From Pseudomonas aylmerensis (GTDB taxonomy: Bacteria > Pseudomonadota > Gammaproteobacteria > Pseudomonadales > Pseudomonadaceae): a stretch of DNA of 64,000 bases. Positions 17,924 to 27,569 of this stretch are shown in pieces. The position numbers and the translations under genes are program-made. The stretch covers positions 186,001-250,000 of the forward strand of contig NZ_MAUE01000010.1 of assembly GCF_001702265.1 (NCBI RefSeq). Direction: 5' to 3'. Below the pieces are notes generated by a model. The model saw only the letters and a list, made by a program, of their open reading frames with translations, did not search any database and was not told where the DNA came from. Position 1 is the stretch's first letter. Every line of letters begins with the position of its first letter.

Positions 17924-18258
17924 GCTCGAATGAAATCCAGCAAACCTCGCGCCGGGAAATGCGCAAGGCGTTGATTCGCCTGCGCATGGAGATGCACCGC
18001 CAGGAGATCCGCCATGAGTCCCAGCAACTGATGGTGCCTCTGAACAAGGTGCGCAACATGGGCCAGAGCTTCCAGGGCGGGTTGGGCATCAAGCACGCGC
18101 CGCTGTGGGGCGTGGCCGCCGTCACGCTGATGGGCTTCTTTACCGGCAAAGGCGCCAAGGGCGGCGGGATCAGCAGCCTGACGCGCCTGGTGCGCCTCGG
18201 TGCCGGCCTGATCCCGCTGATCAAATTGGCCATGCAGGGCAGTTCGCGCAAAAGCTGA
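17920..18258 (+). CDS. YqjK-position conserved membrane-associated protein
   Basis: 112 residues. The N-terminal half is highly charged and helical (REMRKALIRLRMEMHRQEIRH), and the C-terminal half is hydrophobic and glycine-rich (LWGVAAVTLMGFFTGKGAKGGG). It occupies the place of YqjK in the yqjDEK-type operon but I cannot prove homology by eye. Its start overlaps the preceding stop (ATGA). A strong terminator at 18290-18326 ends the operon. Confidence 0.7.
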   Translation: MSSNEIQQTSRREMRKALIRLRMEMHRQEIRHESQQLMVPLNKVRNMGQSFQGGLGIKHAPLWGVAAVTLMGFFTGKGAKGGGISSLTRLVRLGAGLIPLIKLAMQGSSRKS

Positions 18259-18289
18259 GCCAGCTGGCTGCATTCTTGCTAACAGAAAC

Positions 18290-18326
18290 GGCCCGGTCCT
18301 CGTTTTCGAGGGCCGGGCCTTTTTTT
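18290..18326 (+). terminator. Rho-independent terminator of the YqjD-type operon
   Basis: A 13-base stem (GGCCCGGTCCTCG against CGAGGGCCGGGCC, one G-T pair) with a TTTT loop is followed by seven Ts. It ends the three-gene operon before the EAL gene. Confidence 0.92.
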
Positions 18327-18350
18327 CGGCAACGCATCTAAGGAGGCCCC

Positions 18351-19514
18351 GTGATCGACGGGCAACCGCTCGCCTGCTTCCAACCGTTCATCGACACCGC
18401 CACGGGCCGTATCGCCGGCGTCGAAGCCCTCGGCCGCCTGCGCCAGGCGGATGGGCGCTTGCAGTCCGTCGGCCCGCTGTTCGCCGATCCGCGCACGCCG
18501 GGTGTGGGCTTGCGCCGCCTCGACCGGCAGATTCGCGACAATGCGCTGAGCCGTTTGCATGAGGCCCCCGAAGACTGGTTCCTGAGCCTGAACATCTCGC
18601 CGCGCTGGATCAACCGCCTGCGCCCGGGCCAGGCCCTGCCGAGCCTGAGGCAGATCCACCAGCATGGCGTCGACCCACGGCGCATCGTGTTCGAGATCAC
18701 TGAGCTGGGTGGCGATATCCAGCGCCTGGCCCAGGTGGTGGCGCGCTATCGCGAGGCGGGCGCGCGCATCGCCATCGACGACTTTGGTGCCGGCTATTCC
18801 CAGCTCGACCGGGTGCTGGCGTTGCAGCCGGATATTCTCAAGCTCGACATGCGTCTGTTCCAGGAAGCTGCCAAGGGTGGGCCGAGCAGTGAAGTGGTGC
18901 GCGCATTGGCGCAGATGGCGGAAAAAACCGGCTGCTGGATCATTGCCGAAGGCGTGGAAACCGAAGCCCAGTTGAATTTCGCCCTGGAGTGCGGTTCGCG
19001 CTATGTGCAGGGCTACCTGTTCGCGCAGGCGCAGTTGGACTGGTTTGCCACCGACGCCTTCGTGGCGCATTTTGCGCACCTGCGCGCAGCGTATGTGCAA
19101 CAGAAACTCGCGGAACGCGGGCGTGTCATGCAACTGCGCCAGCAATTGGCCGAGCTGATGAAGATCCTGCAGGCCTGGGCCCAGGGTCAGGCGCCGCTGA
19201 GCGAGCTGCCGCAATTGCCGGACTTTCCCTGGCTGTTGCGTTTTTATCAGTGCGACCGCCATGGCACCCAGCTGACACCGAACTTCGAGTGGCGCCAGGA
19301 CGCCTGGCAAGCCGACAGCCGTTACCTGGGCCATAACTGGTCCTGGCGCCCGTATTTTTATCACTTGCTGGCCGAAGGCTGGGAAGAACGCCGCCTGACC
19401 TTGTCCTCGACCTACCGCGACGCCACCACCAACCAGTATTGCCTCACCGCCGGACAATTCTTCGATAACGGTCAGCGCTTGCTGTTAATCGATATCGACG
19501 CGGCCGGGTTGTAG
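18351..19514 (+). CDS. EAL-domain c-di-GMP phosphodiesterase with extra C-terminal domain
   Basis: 387 residues. Residues about 1-240 form an EAL domain: GVEALGRL (Glu25 of the EAL motif), LNISPRW, FEITEL, AIDDFGAGYS, LKLDMRLF, IAEGVETEAQ and VQGYLFAQ. All metal and substrate residues I know of are present, so activity is likely. The last ~140 residues form a separate domain of unknown function, tryptophan-rich (GHNWSWRPYFYHLLAEGWEERR). There is no N-terminal sensor or membrane helix. The start is GTG behind a perfect AAGGAGG. It sits alone between a terminator and dgt, close to a RocS2-like kinase locus. Confidence 0.9.
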   Translation: MIDGQPLACFQPFIDTATGRIAGVEALGRLRQADGRLQSVGPLFADPRTPGVGLRRLDRQIRDNALSRLHEAPEDWFLSLNISPRWINRLRPGQALPSLRQIHQHGVDPRRIVFEITELGGDIQRLAQVVARYREAGARIAIDDFGAGYSQLDRVLALQPDILKLDMRLFQEAAKGGPSSEVVRALAQMAEKTGCWIIAEGVETEAQLNFALECGSRYVQGYLFAQAQLDWFATDAFVAHFAHLRAAYVQQKLAERGRVMQLRQQLAELMKILQAWAQGQAPLSELPQLPDFPWLLRFYQCDRHGTQLTPNFEWRQDAWQADSRYLGHNWSWRPYFYHLLAEGWEERRLTLSSTYRDATTNQYCLTAGQFFDNGQRLLLIDIDAAGL

Positions 19515-19585
19515 ATTTTCGCTTGCCCAGGCCTCGCTGAACCGGGAAGCTGGGAGGGACATTCACCGTACGGAGAGTACCCGCC

Positions 19586-20917
19586 TTGGATTGGCCCACC
19601 CTGCTTACCCGCGAACGTCTTGGAAAGCCCCTGCACAGCCCGGAAGAATTGGGCCGCAGCCCGTTTCATAAAGACCACGACCGAATTATTTTTTCCGGCG
19701 CGTTTCGCCGCCTCGGCCGCAAGACCCAGGTTCACCCGGTGTCCAGCAACGACCACATCCACACGCGCCTGACCCATTCCCTGGAAGTCAGCTGCGTGGG
19801 TCGCTCCCTCGGCATGCGCGTCGGTGAAACCCTGCGCAGCGCCCTGCCCGACTGGTGTGATCCGAGCGACCTGGGCATGGTCGTGCAATCGGCCTGCCTG
19901 GCGCATGACATCGGCAACCCGCCGTTCGGGCATTCCGGCGAAGACGCCATCCGCCACTGGTTCCAGCAAGCTGCCGGACGCGGCTGGCTGGATGACATGA
20001 GCACCGCCGAGCGCAATGACTTCCTTAATTTCGAGGGCAACGCCCAAGGCTTTCGCGTGCTCACCCAGCTTGAATACCACCAGTTCGATGGCGGTACGCG
20101 GCTGACCTACGCGACCCTGGGCACCTACCTCAAATACCCCTGGACCGCCCGCCACGCCGACTCCCTGGGCTACAAGAAGCACAAGTTCGGCTGCTACCAG
20201 AGCGAACTGCCGATCCTCGAACAGATCGCCCACAAGCTTGGCCTGCCGCAGCTCGAAGAACAGCGCTGGGCGCGTCACCCGCTGGTTTACCTGATGGAAG
20301 CGGCGGACGACATCTGCTACGCCTTGATCGACCTGGAAGACGGCCTGGAAATGGAGTTGCTGGAATACGCCGAGGTCGAGTCGCTGCTGCTCGACCTGGT
20401 GGGCGACGACCTGCCGCAGACCTATCGGCAACTGGGCTCCCAGGACTCGCGTCGGCGCAAGCTGGCGATTCTGCGCGGCAAGGCTATCGAGCATTTGACC
20501 AATGCCGCGGCGCGGGCCTTCGTCGAACAGCAGGACGCCCTGTTGGCCGGCACCTTGCCCGGCGACCTGGTCGAGCACATGCACGGCCCGGCCAAGCGCT
20601 GCGTACTGGATGCCAAGGACATGGCGCGCAAGAAAATCTTCCAGGACAAGCGCAAGACCCTGCATGAGATCGGCGCCTACACCACCCTGGAGATCCTCCT
20701 GAACGCCTTTTGCGGCGCAGCCCTGGAGCAACATGGCGGGCGGACGCCGTCCTTCAAGAACCGGCGCATTCTCGACCTGCTGGGCAACAACGCGCCGAAC
20801 CCTGCGTGGCCGTTGCACGCTTCGTTCCTGCGCATGATCGACTTTATCGCCGGCATGACCGACAGCTATGCCACCGAAATGGCGCGGGAGATGACGGGAC
20901 GCTCCAGCCCCCAATAA
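19586..20917 (+). CDS. dgt: Deoxyguanosinetriphosphate triphosphohydrolase-like protein
   Basis: 443 residues. It hydrolyses dGTP or other dNTPs to the nucleoside and triphosphate. The HD-domain metal residues are visible in [10 protein letters not shown] and [17 protein letters not shown], with the dGTPase N-terminus [20 protein letters not shown]. The start appears to be TTG at 19586 ([13 protein letters not shown]) behind ACGGAGAG; there is no earlier ATG in frame. The length is that of the dGTPase type 2 / Dgt group. It is followed by the two-component locus. Confidence 0.93.
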   Translation: MDWPTLLTRERLGKPLHSPEELGRSPFHKDHDRIIFSGAFRRLGRKTQVHPVSSNDHIHTRLTHSLEVSCVGRSLGMRVGETLRSALPDWCDPSDLGMVVQSACLAHDIGNPPFGHSGEDAIRHWFQQAAGRGWLDDMSTAERNDFLNFEGNAQGFRVLTQLEYHQFDGGTRLTYATLGTYLKYPWTARHADSLGYKKHKFGCYQSELPILEQIAHKLGLPQLEEQRWARHPLVYLMEAADDICYALIDLEDGLEMELLEYAEVESLLLDLVGDDLPQTYRQLGSQDSRRRKLAILRGKAIEHLTNAAARAFVEQQDALLAGTLPGDLVEHMHGPAKRCVLDAKDMARKKIFQDKRKTLHEIGAYTTLEILLNAFCGAALEQHGGRTPSFKNRRILDLLGNNAPNPAWPLHASFLRMIDFIAGMTDSYATEMAREMTGRSSPQ

Positions 20918-21089
20918 CCCCGCCGATCACGCCGCCTGTTGCCTGAACAGAATCTGCCTACGACGGTAACAGAGCGGCCTGATCGAATTCGCACAACCAC
21001 ACGAGGAATAATCGCGCGCACTCCGGGCCAACCTGGCGAACCGTTCCTACGTGCCCCCCCATCGACGCTTGACTCACTGTGTGCCTTCT

Positions 21090-21491
21090 ATGCCCAGTTA
21101 CCCCTTACGCATCCTGGTGGTGGAGGACCATCCGTTCCAGCTGCTTGCCACCCAGTGCCTGCTCAAGAGTTTCGGTTTCGAGCAACTGACCCCGGCGGAA
21201 AACGCCGAACAGGCGATCCGCTTGATGACGCTGGCCGACAGCCCCTTCGATATCCTCCTCTGCGACCAGTGCCTGCCGGACCTGCCGGGGCTCGAATTGA
21301 TCGAAATCGCCAGCCGCCGACGTTTTATCAGCGCCGCCATCCTGCTCAGCGGGCTACCCGAAGCTGAATTATCGACCCTGCACGAGCAAGCCCGGGAGCG
21401 TGGGCTGCCCTTACTCGGTTACTTATCAAAGCCGTTGAACAAAGATGAGTTTTCACGCTTGACCCACTCATTGCCCCGCTTAAACGTGTAG
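21090..21491 (+). CDS. Single-domain response regulator (receiver only)
   Basis: 133 residues, only a CheY-like receiver. Visible are the acidic pair in ILVVEDHPFQ, the phosphoacceptor Asp59 in LLCDQCLPDLPG, the Ser/Thr position in AAILLSGLP and the Lys in LGYLSKPL. There is no output domain. The start is ATG 21090 (a GTG lies three codons upstream); no strong ribosome-binding site is seen. It lies just upstream of a RocA2/RocS2-like pair on the same strand, 249 bases away, and is probably phosphorylated by, or drains phosphate from, that kinase. Its sequence resembles the receiver part of RocR-type proteins, a guess not tested. Confidence 0.82.
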   Translation: MPSYPLRILVVEDHPFQLLATQCLLKSFGFEQLTPAENAEQAIRLMTLADSPFDILLCDQCLPDLPGLELIEIASRRRFISAAILLSGLPEAELSTLHEQARERGLPLLGYLSKPLNKDEFSRLTHSLPRLNV

Positions 21492-21740
21492 GACTTAAAA
21501 CATATAAACCGTCGAAAAGCACACGTATGAGGGCCGTTAAATCCCCGGCACCACGATTCGGGCGGCGCGCCGCTGAATCGCTGACCACCCGACTTCCGAA
21601 GCCTTAGCGACCAGTAGGCTATTACCTTTTTTAATGTAGGAACTTTCCTGTTTTATATCTATGCCCCCTCGAGTTCATGCTCCCCCCTCAACTTCTGAGC
21701 TAATGTGCCCGCTTTATTTGCACTTGCATGGAATGTGATT

Positions 21741-22367
21741 ATGAACACCGTTTTTATTATCGATGACCACCCGGTTATAAGGCTGGCCATCAGGATGTTG
21801 CTGGAACACGAAGGTTACGAAGTCGTCGGCGAAACGGACAACGGGTGCGACGCCATACAAATGGTCCGCGAATGCCTGCCGGACCTGATCATCCTGGACA
21901 TCAGCATTCCGAAACTCGATGGGCTCGAGGTGCTGTGCCGATTCAACGCCATGAATACCTCGATGAAAACCTTGGTCCTGACCGCCCAATCCCCCACCCT
22001 GTTCGCTACACGCTGCATGCGCTCGGGCGCCGACGGATACGTGTGCAAGGAAGGCGACCTGAGCGAACTGCTGAGCGCCATTCGCGCCGTATTGTCCGGC
22101 TACAACTACTTTCCCAGCCAGGCCTTGAACTCCCACGGTGCAGACGGCGTGGATACCCAGGAGCTTGAACTGTTCAAGGCAGTCAATGACCGCGAGTTGA
22201 TGGTATTGCAACTTTTTGCACAAGGCCGCACCAACAAGGAAATAGCCAAGGGTATGTTTCTGAGTAATAAAACTGTAAGCACTTATAAAAAGAGGCTGAT
22301 GCAGAAACTTCAAGCCAAGTCCTTGGTAGAACTTATCGAGATGGCAAAACGAAACGCGCTAGTGTGA
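21741..22367 (+). CDS. RocA2/BvgA/EvgA-type LuxR-family response regulator
   Basis: 208 residues. An N-terminal receiver (FIIDDHPVIRLAIRMLL, phosphoacceptor Asp53 in LIILDISIPKLDG) is joined to a C-terminal LuxR-type helix-turn-helix (RELMVLQLFAQGRTNKEIAK then LSNKTVSTYKKRLMQKL). This is the BvgA/EvgA pattern. The start is ATG 21741; upstream in-frame codons are unlikely. The gene ends in a 4-base overlap with the large BvgS-type kinase gene, so the two form a pair. The dgt-regulator-kinase order matches my memory of PA3043-rocS2-rocA2, where the pair controls fimbriae and biofilm genes. Confidence 0.9.
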   Translation: MNTVFIIDDHPVIRLAIRMLLEHEGYEVVGETDNGCDAIQMVRECLPDLIILDISIPKLDGLEVLCRFNAMNTSMKTLVLTAQSPTLFATRCMRSGADGYVCKEGDLSELLSAIRAVLSGYNYFPSQALNSHGADGVDTQELELFKAVNDRELMVLQLFAQGRTNKEIAKGMFLSNKTVSTYKKRLMQKLQAKSLVELIEMAKRNALV

Positions 22368-25300
22368 GAAAACGGATGCCCAGGTGTATAAAGGACTATC
22401 TGATTATATTGAGTGCCGGCTTGTGCTTCAGCGCCGCCGTGCCCGCAACCCCTCAAACTGGCCCGGAACATTTCAACCTGCTGAGCCGCGCGAGCTACGT
22501 ACCACTGGAAAACCGCCTGAACAAAGCCCAACGCCAATGGCTACAGAACAAACGCGAGTTGGTGCTGGGCACCGCTTTCCCTGACTACCCGCCCTTCGAT
22601 CTCACGTCCAGTGGGCGCGACTATGAAGGACTCACCGCCGACTACGCCGGCCTGCTCGCCAAGGCGCTGGCCCTGCCGGTCAAGGTACTGCGCTATCCCT
22701 CCCGAGAGGCCGCGATCAGCGCCCTTGAAACCGGGGAGATCGACTTGCTGGGCTCCTCCAACAGCTTTGAGGCGGCAAACCCCCACCTGGCATTGTCAGA
22801 GCCGTACGCCGTGGACCGGCCGGTGCTGGTAACCCGCGAAGGCGAAACCCGTAGCCTCAGCGAGGGCCTGGCCGGAATGCGCCTGGCACTGGTCTACCAC
22901 TACCTGCCCCTGGGTGAGGTGGAAAAGCTGTACCCCAAGGCGATCATCCGTGCCTACCCCTCGTATCAGAATGCGCTGAACGCGGTGGCCTTCGAACAGG
23001 CCGACGTTTTTCTCGGCGATACCATTTCCACGCATTACATGATCAACAAGGGCTACCTGAAGAACGTGCGGATGGCGAACTTCGGCAAGCATGAAGCCTA
23101 TGGGTTCAGCTTCGCGATGCCCCAGCACCAGCACACCCTGCTGAGCATCGTCGACGAAGTCTTGCGCGCGGTGCCCACCAGCGAACGTGAAACGATCGCC
23201 AAGCGCTGGAGTGCCGGCAGCGACATCCTGCTGACCGACCAGAAACTGCAACTGACCTTGCGCGAAGAACGCTGGCTGCGGGACAACCCGGTGGTCAAGG
23301 TGATCGTCAACGAAACCTTTGCACCGCTGACGTTTTTTGACTCCGACGGGAATTTTCGCGGCATCGCCGCCGACTTGCTGGAACTGGTTCGCCTGCGCAC
23401 CGGCTTGCGCTTCGACGTCCAGCGCGAACGTGATGTTAACGTGATGATCAATCAGGTCGAGGCGGGCAAGGCCGATATCATCGGGGCGGTCATCCCCAGC
23501 GTCGAGCGCGAAGCCCAGTTGAACTTCAGTCGCCCCTACCTGGAAAACTCCTACGTCATGTTGACGCGCAAGGATGGCCAGGCCCCCAGCAGTCTTGAGG
23601 AAATGCAAGGCAAGCGGCTGGCGGTGACCCAGGGCAGCCCGTTGCAAACATTCCTGCGCGACAACTTTCCCAGGATCCAGCTGGTAGAAACCGGCGACAC
23701 CTTCAAGTCGGCCGAATTGCTGGTGCAAGGCAACGTGGACGGCGCAGTGAATACCTTGGTGGTCGCCAATTACTTCCTGTCTTCGCCGATGTTCCAGGAC
23801 AAGCTCCAAATCAGTTCCAGCATCGGCACCACCCCTGCCACTTTTGCGCTGGCGACAGCACGCAGCGCCACCGAACTCACCTCGATTCTCGACAAGGCCC
23901 TGCTGAGCATCGCCCCGGATGAGCTGGGGGTGATCAACAGTCGCTGGCGCGGCTACACCGCGGCCTCCGACAGTTACTGGCGCGACTACCATCAACTGAT
24001 TGCCCGCATCATCTTCGGCACCGGCCTGCTATTGCTGATTTCCCTGGGCTGGAACGCTTATATGCGCCGCCAGATCAAGCACCGCAGGATGGCGGAGCGC
24101 GCGCTCAATGATCAGTTCGAGTTCATGCGTGCGCTGGTCAACGAGACCCCGCACCCGATCTACGTCCGCGACCGCAAGGGCCTGCTGCAGACCTGCAACG
24201 ACAGTTACCTGCAGGTGTTCGACGTCAAGCGCGAGGAGGTGATCGGCAAAAGCGCCCTGCAGATCAGCACGGCGATGGCGGCGGAGGCGGCGCAATACCA
24301 TGCCGACTACAAGCGCGTGGTGTCCGAAGGCAACCCGCTGATCCTCGACCGCACCCTGCACATTCGCGAGAAAAAACTGACGATCTACCACTGGATCCTG
24401 CCGTACCGCGACTCCGTCGGCGAGGTCCAGGGCATCATCGGCGGCTGGATCGACATCAGCGAACGACGCCAGTTGTTCGACGAACTGCGCGCCGCCAAGG
24501 AGCGTGCCGACGAAGCCAACCGGGCCAAGAGCACCTTCCTCGCGACCATGAGCCACGAAATCCGCACGCCGATGAACGCCGTGATCGGCATGCTCGAGCT
24601 GACCCTCAAGCGAGCCGACCAGGGTCATCTCGATCGCCCGGCCATCGAAGTGGCGTACAACTCGGCCAAGGACCTGCTGGAGCTGATCGGCGATATCCTC
24701 GATATCGCCCGTATCGAATCCGGCCGCCTGAGCCTGGCGCCCGAACGCGTCAACCTGCGGGAAGTGATCGAGTCGGTGGTGCGCGTGTTTGATGGCCTCG
24801 CCCGGCAGAAAACCCTCAGCCTGTTGCTGGAGTTCAAGCCCGAGCTGGACGCCACCGAGGTCTTGATCGACCCGTTGCGCTTCAAGCAGGTGCTGTCCAA
24901 CCTAGTCAGCAACGCGATCAAGTTCACCGAGCAAGGCCAGGTAAAGATCAAGGTCGAGGTGTTACCCACCCAACTGCCGCAGCAGATCGAGATGAAACTG
25001 GTGGTCGAAGACACCGGCATCGGCATCAGCCGTGACGATCAGATGCGCCTGTTCGAACCCTTTGCCCAGGCCGACAACTCCGGGCACCTGGCGAGGAGCG
25101 GCGCGGGCCTGGGGTTGGTGATCTGCCGCAGCCTGTGCGCGATGATGGGCGGCCAACTGAGCCTGAGCAGCGTGCCGATGGTCGGCACCCAGGTATACGT
25201 CAACCTGAAGATGACGCGCCTGCAGCCGGTGCTGGCGGTGGACGAATTCAAGCCCGAGGCCCCCGCGACGGCGCCCGTGCTGAATGTCCTGGTGGTGGAC

Positions 25301-26011
25301 GATCACCCGGCGAACCGGCTGTTGATGTGCCAGCAGCTCGGCTACCTGGGCCACCAGTTCACCGCCGCCCACAACGGCTCGGCCGGTTTCCAGGCCTGGC
25401 GCCAGGAGCACTTCGACCTGGTGATAGCCGACTGCAACATGCCCATCATGAATGGCTACGAGTTGAGCCGCTCGATCCGCGAGTACGAGCAGCGCGAGCA
25501 ACTGACGCCCTGTGTCGTACTGGGCTTTACCGCCAACGCGCAACCCGAGGAGAAACAGCGCTGCGCCCAGGCAGGCATGAACGATTGCCTGTTCAAACCC
25601 ATCAGCCTCACCGCGCTGGAGCGGCAACTGGCGCAGATCAGTCCGCGCTCGGCCGGCCTGATCCTGGACCTGGGTAATTTCGAGGCCTTGACCGGCGGCG
25701 ATCCGCAGATGAGTCGACGCCTGCTGGAGGAGTTGCTGAGCAGCAGTCGTCGCGATCGCCAGGAATTGCTCGCCTTGATAGCCACCCAGGCTTCATCCCG
25801 GGACATCAGCGAACAGGCGCACAAGATCAAGGGCGCTGCCCGCATCGTTCAAGCCCGAACGCTGGCTTCGCAATGCGAAAGCCTCGAACAGGTGTGCGCG
25901 CAGGATGCTGACCGCCCCCTGATCGACACGCAGGTGAAAGCCCTGGAAAAACTGATGCTGGAGCTGGAACGGCTGCTGCAGGTGCAGTTGCAGGAGCTGG
26001 AGAGTCAATAA
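22364..26011 (+). CDS. RocS2/BvgS/EvgS-type hybrid sensor histidine kinase
   Basis: 1215 residues, starting at GTG 22364 (overlap with the regulator stop). Order of domains: signal/membrane segment, two tandem periplasmic Venus flytrap (SBP_bac_3) domains (about residues 65-290 and 305-545), a membrane helix (IIFGTGLLLLISLGWNAY, about 547), PAS (about 585-700), HisKA with His731 in ATMSHEIRTPMN, HATPase, a receiver with Asp1023 in LVIADCNMPIMNG, and a C-terminal Hpt with His1153 in EQAHKIKGAAR. This is the complete His-Asp-His phosphorelay of BvgS/EvgS/RocS sensors. The ligand is unknown. A hairpin follows the stop. Confidence 0.93.
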   Translation: MRKRMPRCIKDYLIILSAGLCFSAAVPATPQTGPEHFNLLSRASYVPLENRLNKAQRQWLQNKRELVLGTAFPDYPPFDLTSSGRDYEGLTADYAGLLAKALALPVKVLRYPSREAAISALETGEIDLLGSSNSFEAANPHLALSEPYAVDRPVLVTREGETRSLSEGLAGMRLALVYHYLPLGEVEKLYPKAIIRAYPSYQNALNAVAFEQADVFLGDTISTHYMINKGYLKNVRMANFGKHEAYGFSFAMPQHQHTLLSIVDEVLRAVPTSERETIAKRWSAGSDILLTDQKLQLTLREERWLRDNPVVKVIVNETFAPLTFFDSDGNFRGIAADLLELVRLRTGLRFDVQRERDVNVMINQVEAGKADIIGAVIPSVEREAQLNFSRPYLENSYVMLTRKDGQAPSSLEEMQGKRLAVTQGSPLQTFLRDNFPRIQLVETGDTFKSAELLVQGNVDGAVNTLVVANYFLSSPMFQDKLQISSSIGTTPATFALATARSATELTSILDKALLSIAPDELGVINSRWRGYTAASDSYWRDYHQLIARIIFGTGLLLLISLGWNAYMRRQIKHRRMAERALNDQFEFMRALVNETPHPIYVRDRKGLLQTCNDSYLQVFDVKREEVIGKSALQISTAMAAEAAQYHADYKRVVSEGNPLILDRTLHIREKKLTIYHWILPYRDSVGEVQGIIGGWIDISERRQLFDELRAAKERADEANRAKSTFLATMSHEIRTPMNAVIGMLELTLKRADQGHLDRPAIEVAYNSAKDLLELIGDILDIARIESGRLSLAPERVNLREVIESVVRVFDGLARQKTLSLLLEFKPELDATEVLIDPLRFKQVLSNLVSNAIKFTEQGQVKIKVEVLPTQLPQQIEMKLVVEDTGIGISRDDQMRLFEPFAQADNSGHLARSGAGLGLVICRSLCAMMGGQLSLSSVPMVGTQVYVNLKMTRLQPVLAVDEFKPEAPATAPVLNVLVVDDHPANRLLMCQQLGYLGHQFTAAHNGSAGFQAWRQEHFDLVIADCNMPIMNGYELSRSIREYEQREQLTPCVVLGFTANAQPEEKQRCAQAGMNDCLFKPISLTALERQLAQISPRSAGLILDLGNFEALTGGDPQMSRRLLEELLSSSRRDRQELLALIATQASSRDISEQAHKIKGAARIVQARTLASQCESLEQVCAQDADRPLIDTQVKALEKLMLELERLLQVQLQELESQ

Positions 26012-26031
26012 GGGGGCGGCATCCGCCCCCT
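26011..26031. terminator. Hairpin between convergent genes
   Basis: AGGGGGCGG pairs with CCGCCCCCT around a three-base loop, directly after the kinase stop and just before the convergent fRMsr stop. There is no long T tract, so it may be a weak or bidirectional terminator. Confidence 0.6.
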
Positions 26032-26037
26032 CGTTGA

Positions 26038-26520
26038 TCAGCAGTCGGTCAAGCGCAGGAAGATCGCCGCCAGCTGTTCGATACCCGCCTGGTCCTGCTC
26101 GGTAAAGCGTGCCAGGGACGGGCTATCGAGGTCGAGGACGCCAATCAGCCTGTCGCCCTTGACCAGCGGCACCACCAACTCGCTGTTGGAGGCGCTGTCA
26201 CAGGCAATATGCCCGGGAAACGCGTGGACATCCTCGACGCGCTGGGTCTGGCGCGACGCCGCCGCCGCTCCGCACACACCACGACCGAACGGAATACGCA
26301 CACACGCGATCTGCCCCTGGAACGGCCCCAGCACCAGCTCTTCATTGCGGTTGAGGTAAAAGCCGGCCCAGTTCAAGTCGTCCAGCTGGTTAAACAGAAA
26401 CGCCGAAAACTGCGCACTGTTGGCGATGAAATCGCGCTCATCGGCCAGCAGCGATTCCAGCTGCGCGCACAGCATCGCGTAGCCGTCGAGGCCGGTGCCG
26501 GCGTGTTGTAGATCGATCAT
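26038..26520 (-). CDS. msrC: Free methionine-(R)-sulfoxide reductase (GAF domain)
   Basis: 160 residues, one GAF domain. It reduces free L-methionine-(R)-sulfoxide using thioredoxin-type reductants. Diagnostic segments are LNWAGFYL, LVLGPFQG, ACVRIPFGRGVCG and FPGHIACDSASNSELV, which carry the cysteines used in catalysis. The length equals E. coli YebR/MsrC. It is cotranscribed with the upstream AAA ATPase gene (ATGA overlap 26517-26520). The context with MsrB, Gpx and OspR nearby supports an oxidative-damage role. Confidence 0.92.
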   Translation of the reverse strand: MIDLQHAGTGLDGYAMLCAQLESLLADERDFIANSAQFSAFLFNQLDDLNWAGFYLNRNEELVLGPFQGQIACVRIPFGRGVCGAAAASRQTQRVEDVHAFPGHIACDSASNSELVVPLVKGDRLIGVLDLDSPSLARFTEQDQAGIEQLAAIFLRLTDC

Positions 26521-27407
26521 GGCTGACGCTCCAGGAGTTTGAGGCCTACCCAGTAACGGGCAAATTGGTACGCGCAGCGGCCATTGCGGTTGCCGCGCCC
26601 GGTCGCCCAGCGAACGGCGAGGATGTCGAGCGCCTCATCGCGCTGCCACTGCAAACCGGCTTTGTTAGCAAGCTCGCCGATCCAGTGCTCGACCACATCC
26701 AGGAAATGCTCTTGCGTGAACGGGTAGAACGACAGCCACAGGCCAAAACGGTCGGACAAGGCAATCTTGTCTTCCACCGCCTCGCTCGGATGCAGCTCAC
26801 CGTCCACGCGTTTCCAGTTGTCGTTGTCACTCTGGTTTTCCGGTACCAGGTGGCGACGGTTGGACGTGGCGTACAGCAGCACGTTTTCCGGAGCCTGTTC
26901 CAGCGAACCATCCAGCACACTCTTGAGTACGCGATAATCGCCCTCGCCGGCCTCGAACGACAGGTCGTCGCAGAACAGGATAAAGCGCTGCGGCAGCTTG
27001 ACCAGTTGCTCGACCACCCGTGGCAGGTCGGCCAGGTGATCGCGCTCGATTTCGATCAGGCGCAGGCCGGCCTTGGCATGCTGGGCCAGCAAGGCACGCA
27101 CCATCGACGATTTGCCGGTGCCGCGTGAACCCCACAGCAGCGCGTGGTTGGCTGGCAGGCCATCAATGAATTGCTGGGTGTTGCGGGCCAGTTGTTCGCG
27201 TTGCTTGTCCACGCCGATCAGGTCGGACAGGCGCATGTCCAGGCTCACCTCCAGCGGCAACAGGAAGCCGGTGCGACCTTCACGCTGCCAACGGGCGGCA
27301 AGGCACTGGTTCCAGTCGATGGCTTGGCGTGGCGCGGGCAACAAGGGTTCAAGGCGGGCGAGTACTGCGTCGGCCCGCTCAAGAAAAGCATTCAGTCGAG
27401 AATCCAC
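26517..27407 (-). CDS. DUF815-type AAA+ ATPase
   Basis: 296 residues. Walker A is LLWGSRGTGKSSMVRALL and Walker B is RFILFCDDLSFEAGEGDYRVLK, followed by a sensor-like ATSNRRHLVPE. This is the DUF815 family of AAA proteins found next to msrC-like genes in pseudomonads. The start is GTG 27407 (VDSRLNAFLERADAVLAR), preceded by AGAGGA at the right spacing; a longer frame to 27494 lacks such a site. Function unknown; the C-terminus (ALDILAVRWATGRGNRNGR) may bind nucleic acid or a partner. Confidence 0.88.
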   Translation of the reverse strand: MDSRLNAFLERADAVLARLEPLLPAPRQAIDWNQCLAARWQREGRTGFLLPLEVSLDMRLSDLIGVDKQREQLARNTQQFIDGLPANHALLWGSRGTGKSSMVRALLAQHAKAGLRLIEIERDHLADLPRVVEQLVKLPQRFILFCDDLSFEAGEGDYRVLKSVLDGSLEQAPENVLLYATSNRRHLVPENQSDNDNWKRVDGELHPSEAVEDKIALSDRFGLWLSFYPFTQEHFLDVVEHWIGELANKAGLQWQRDEALDILAVRWATGRGNRNGRCAYQFARYWVGLKLLERQP

Positions 27408-27569
27408 GATTATTCCTCTGGCAAGTTCTTGCAAAAGATGGCGTATTGGCAACCCTGCGGCGGATCGCACGAGGCCGCGTAAAAAACGATTCATGCCGGC
27501 AAGCCAGAGCCTGTGGATGTTCAGCTATGCTTGCCGGGCGAAGGGAAACGTGAAGTGGTTCAACACTCG

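Noticed and set aside
19472..20914. 480-codon minus-strand frame opposite dgt
   Set aside because: Shadow of dgt, whose HD motifs are clear.
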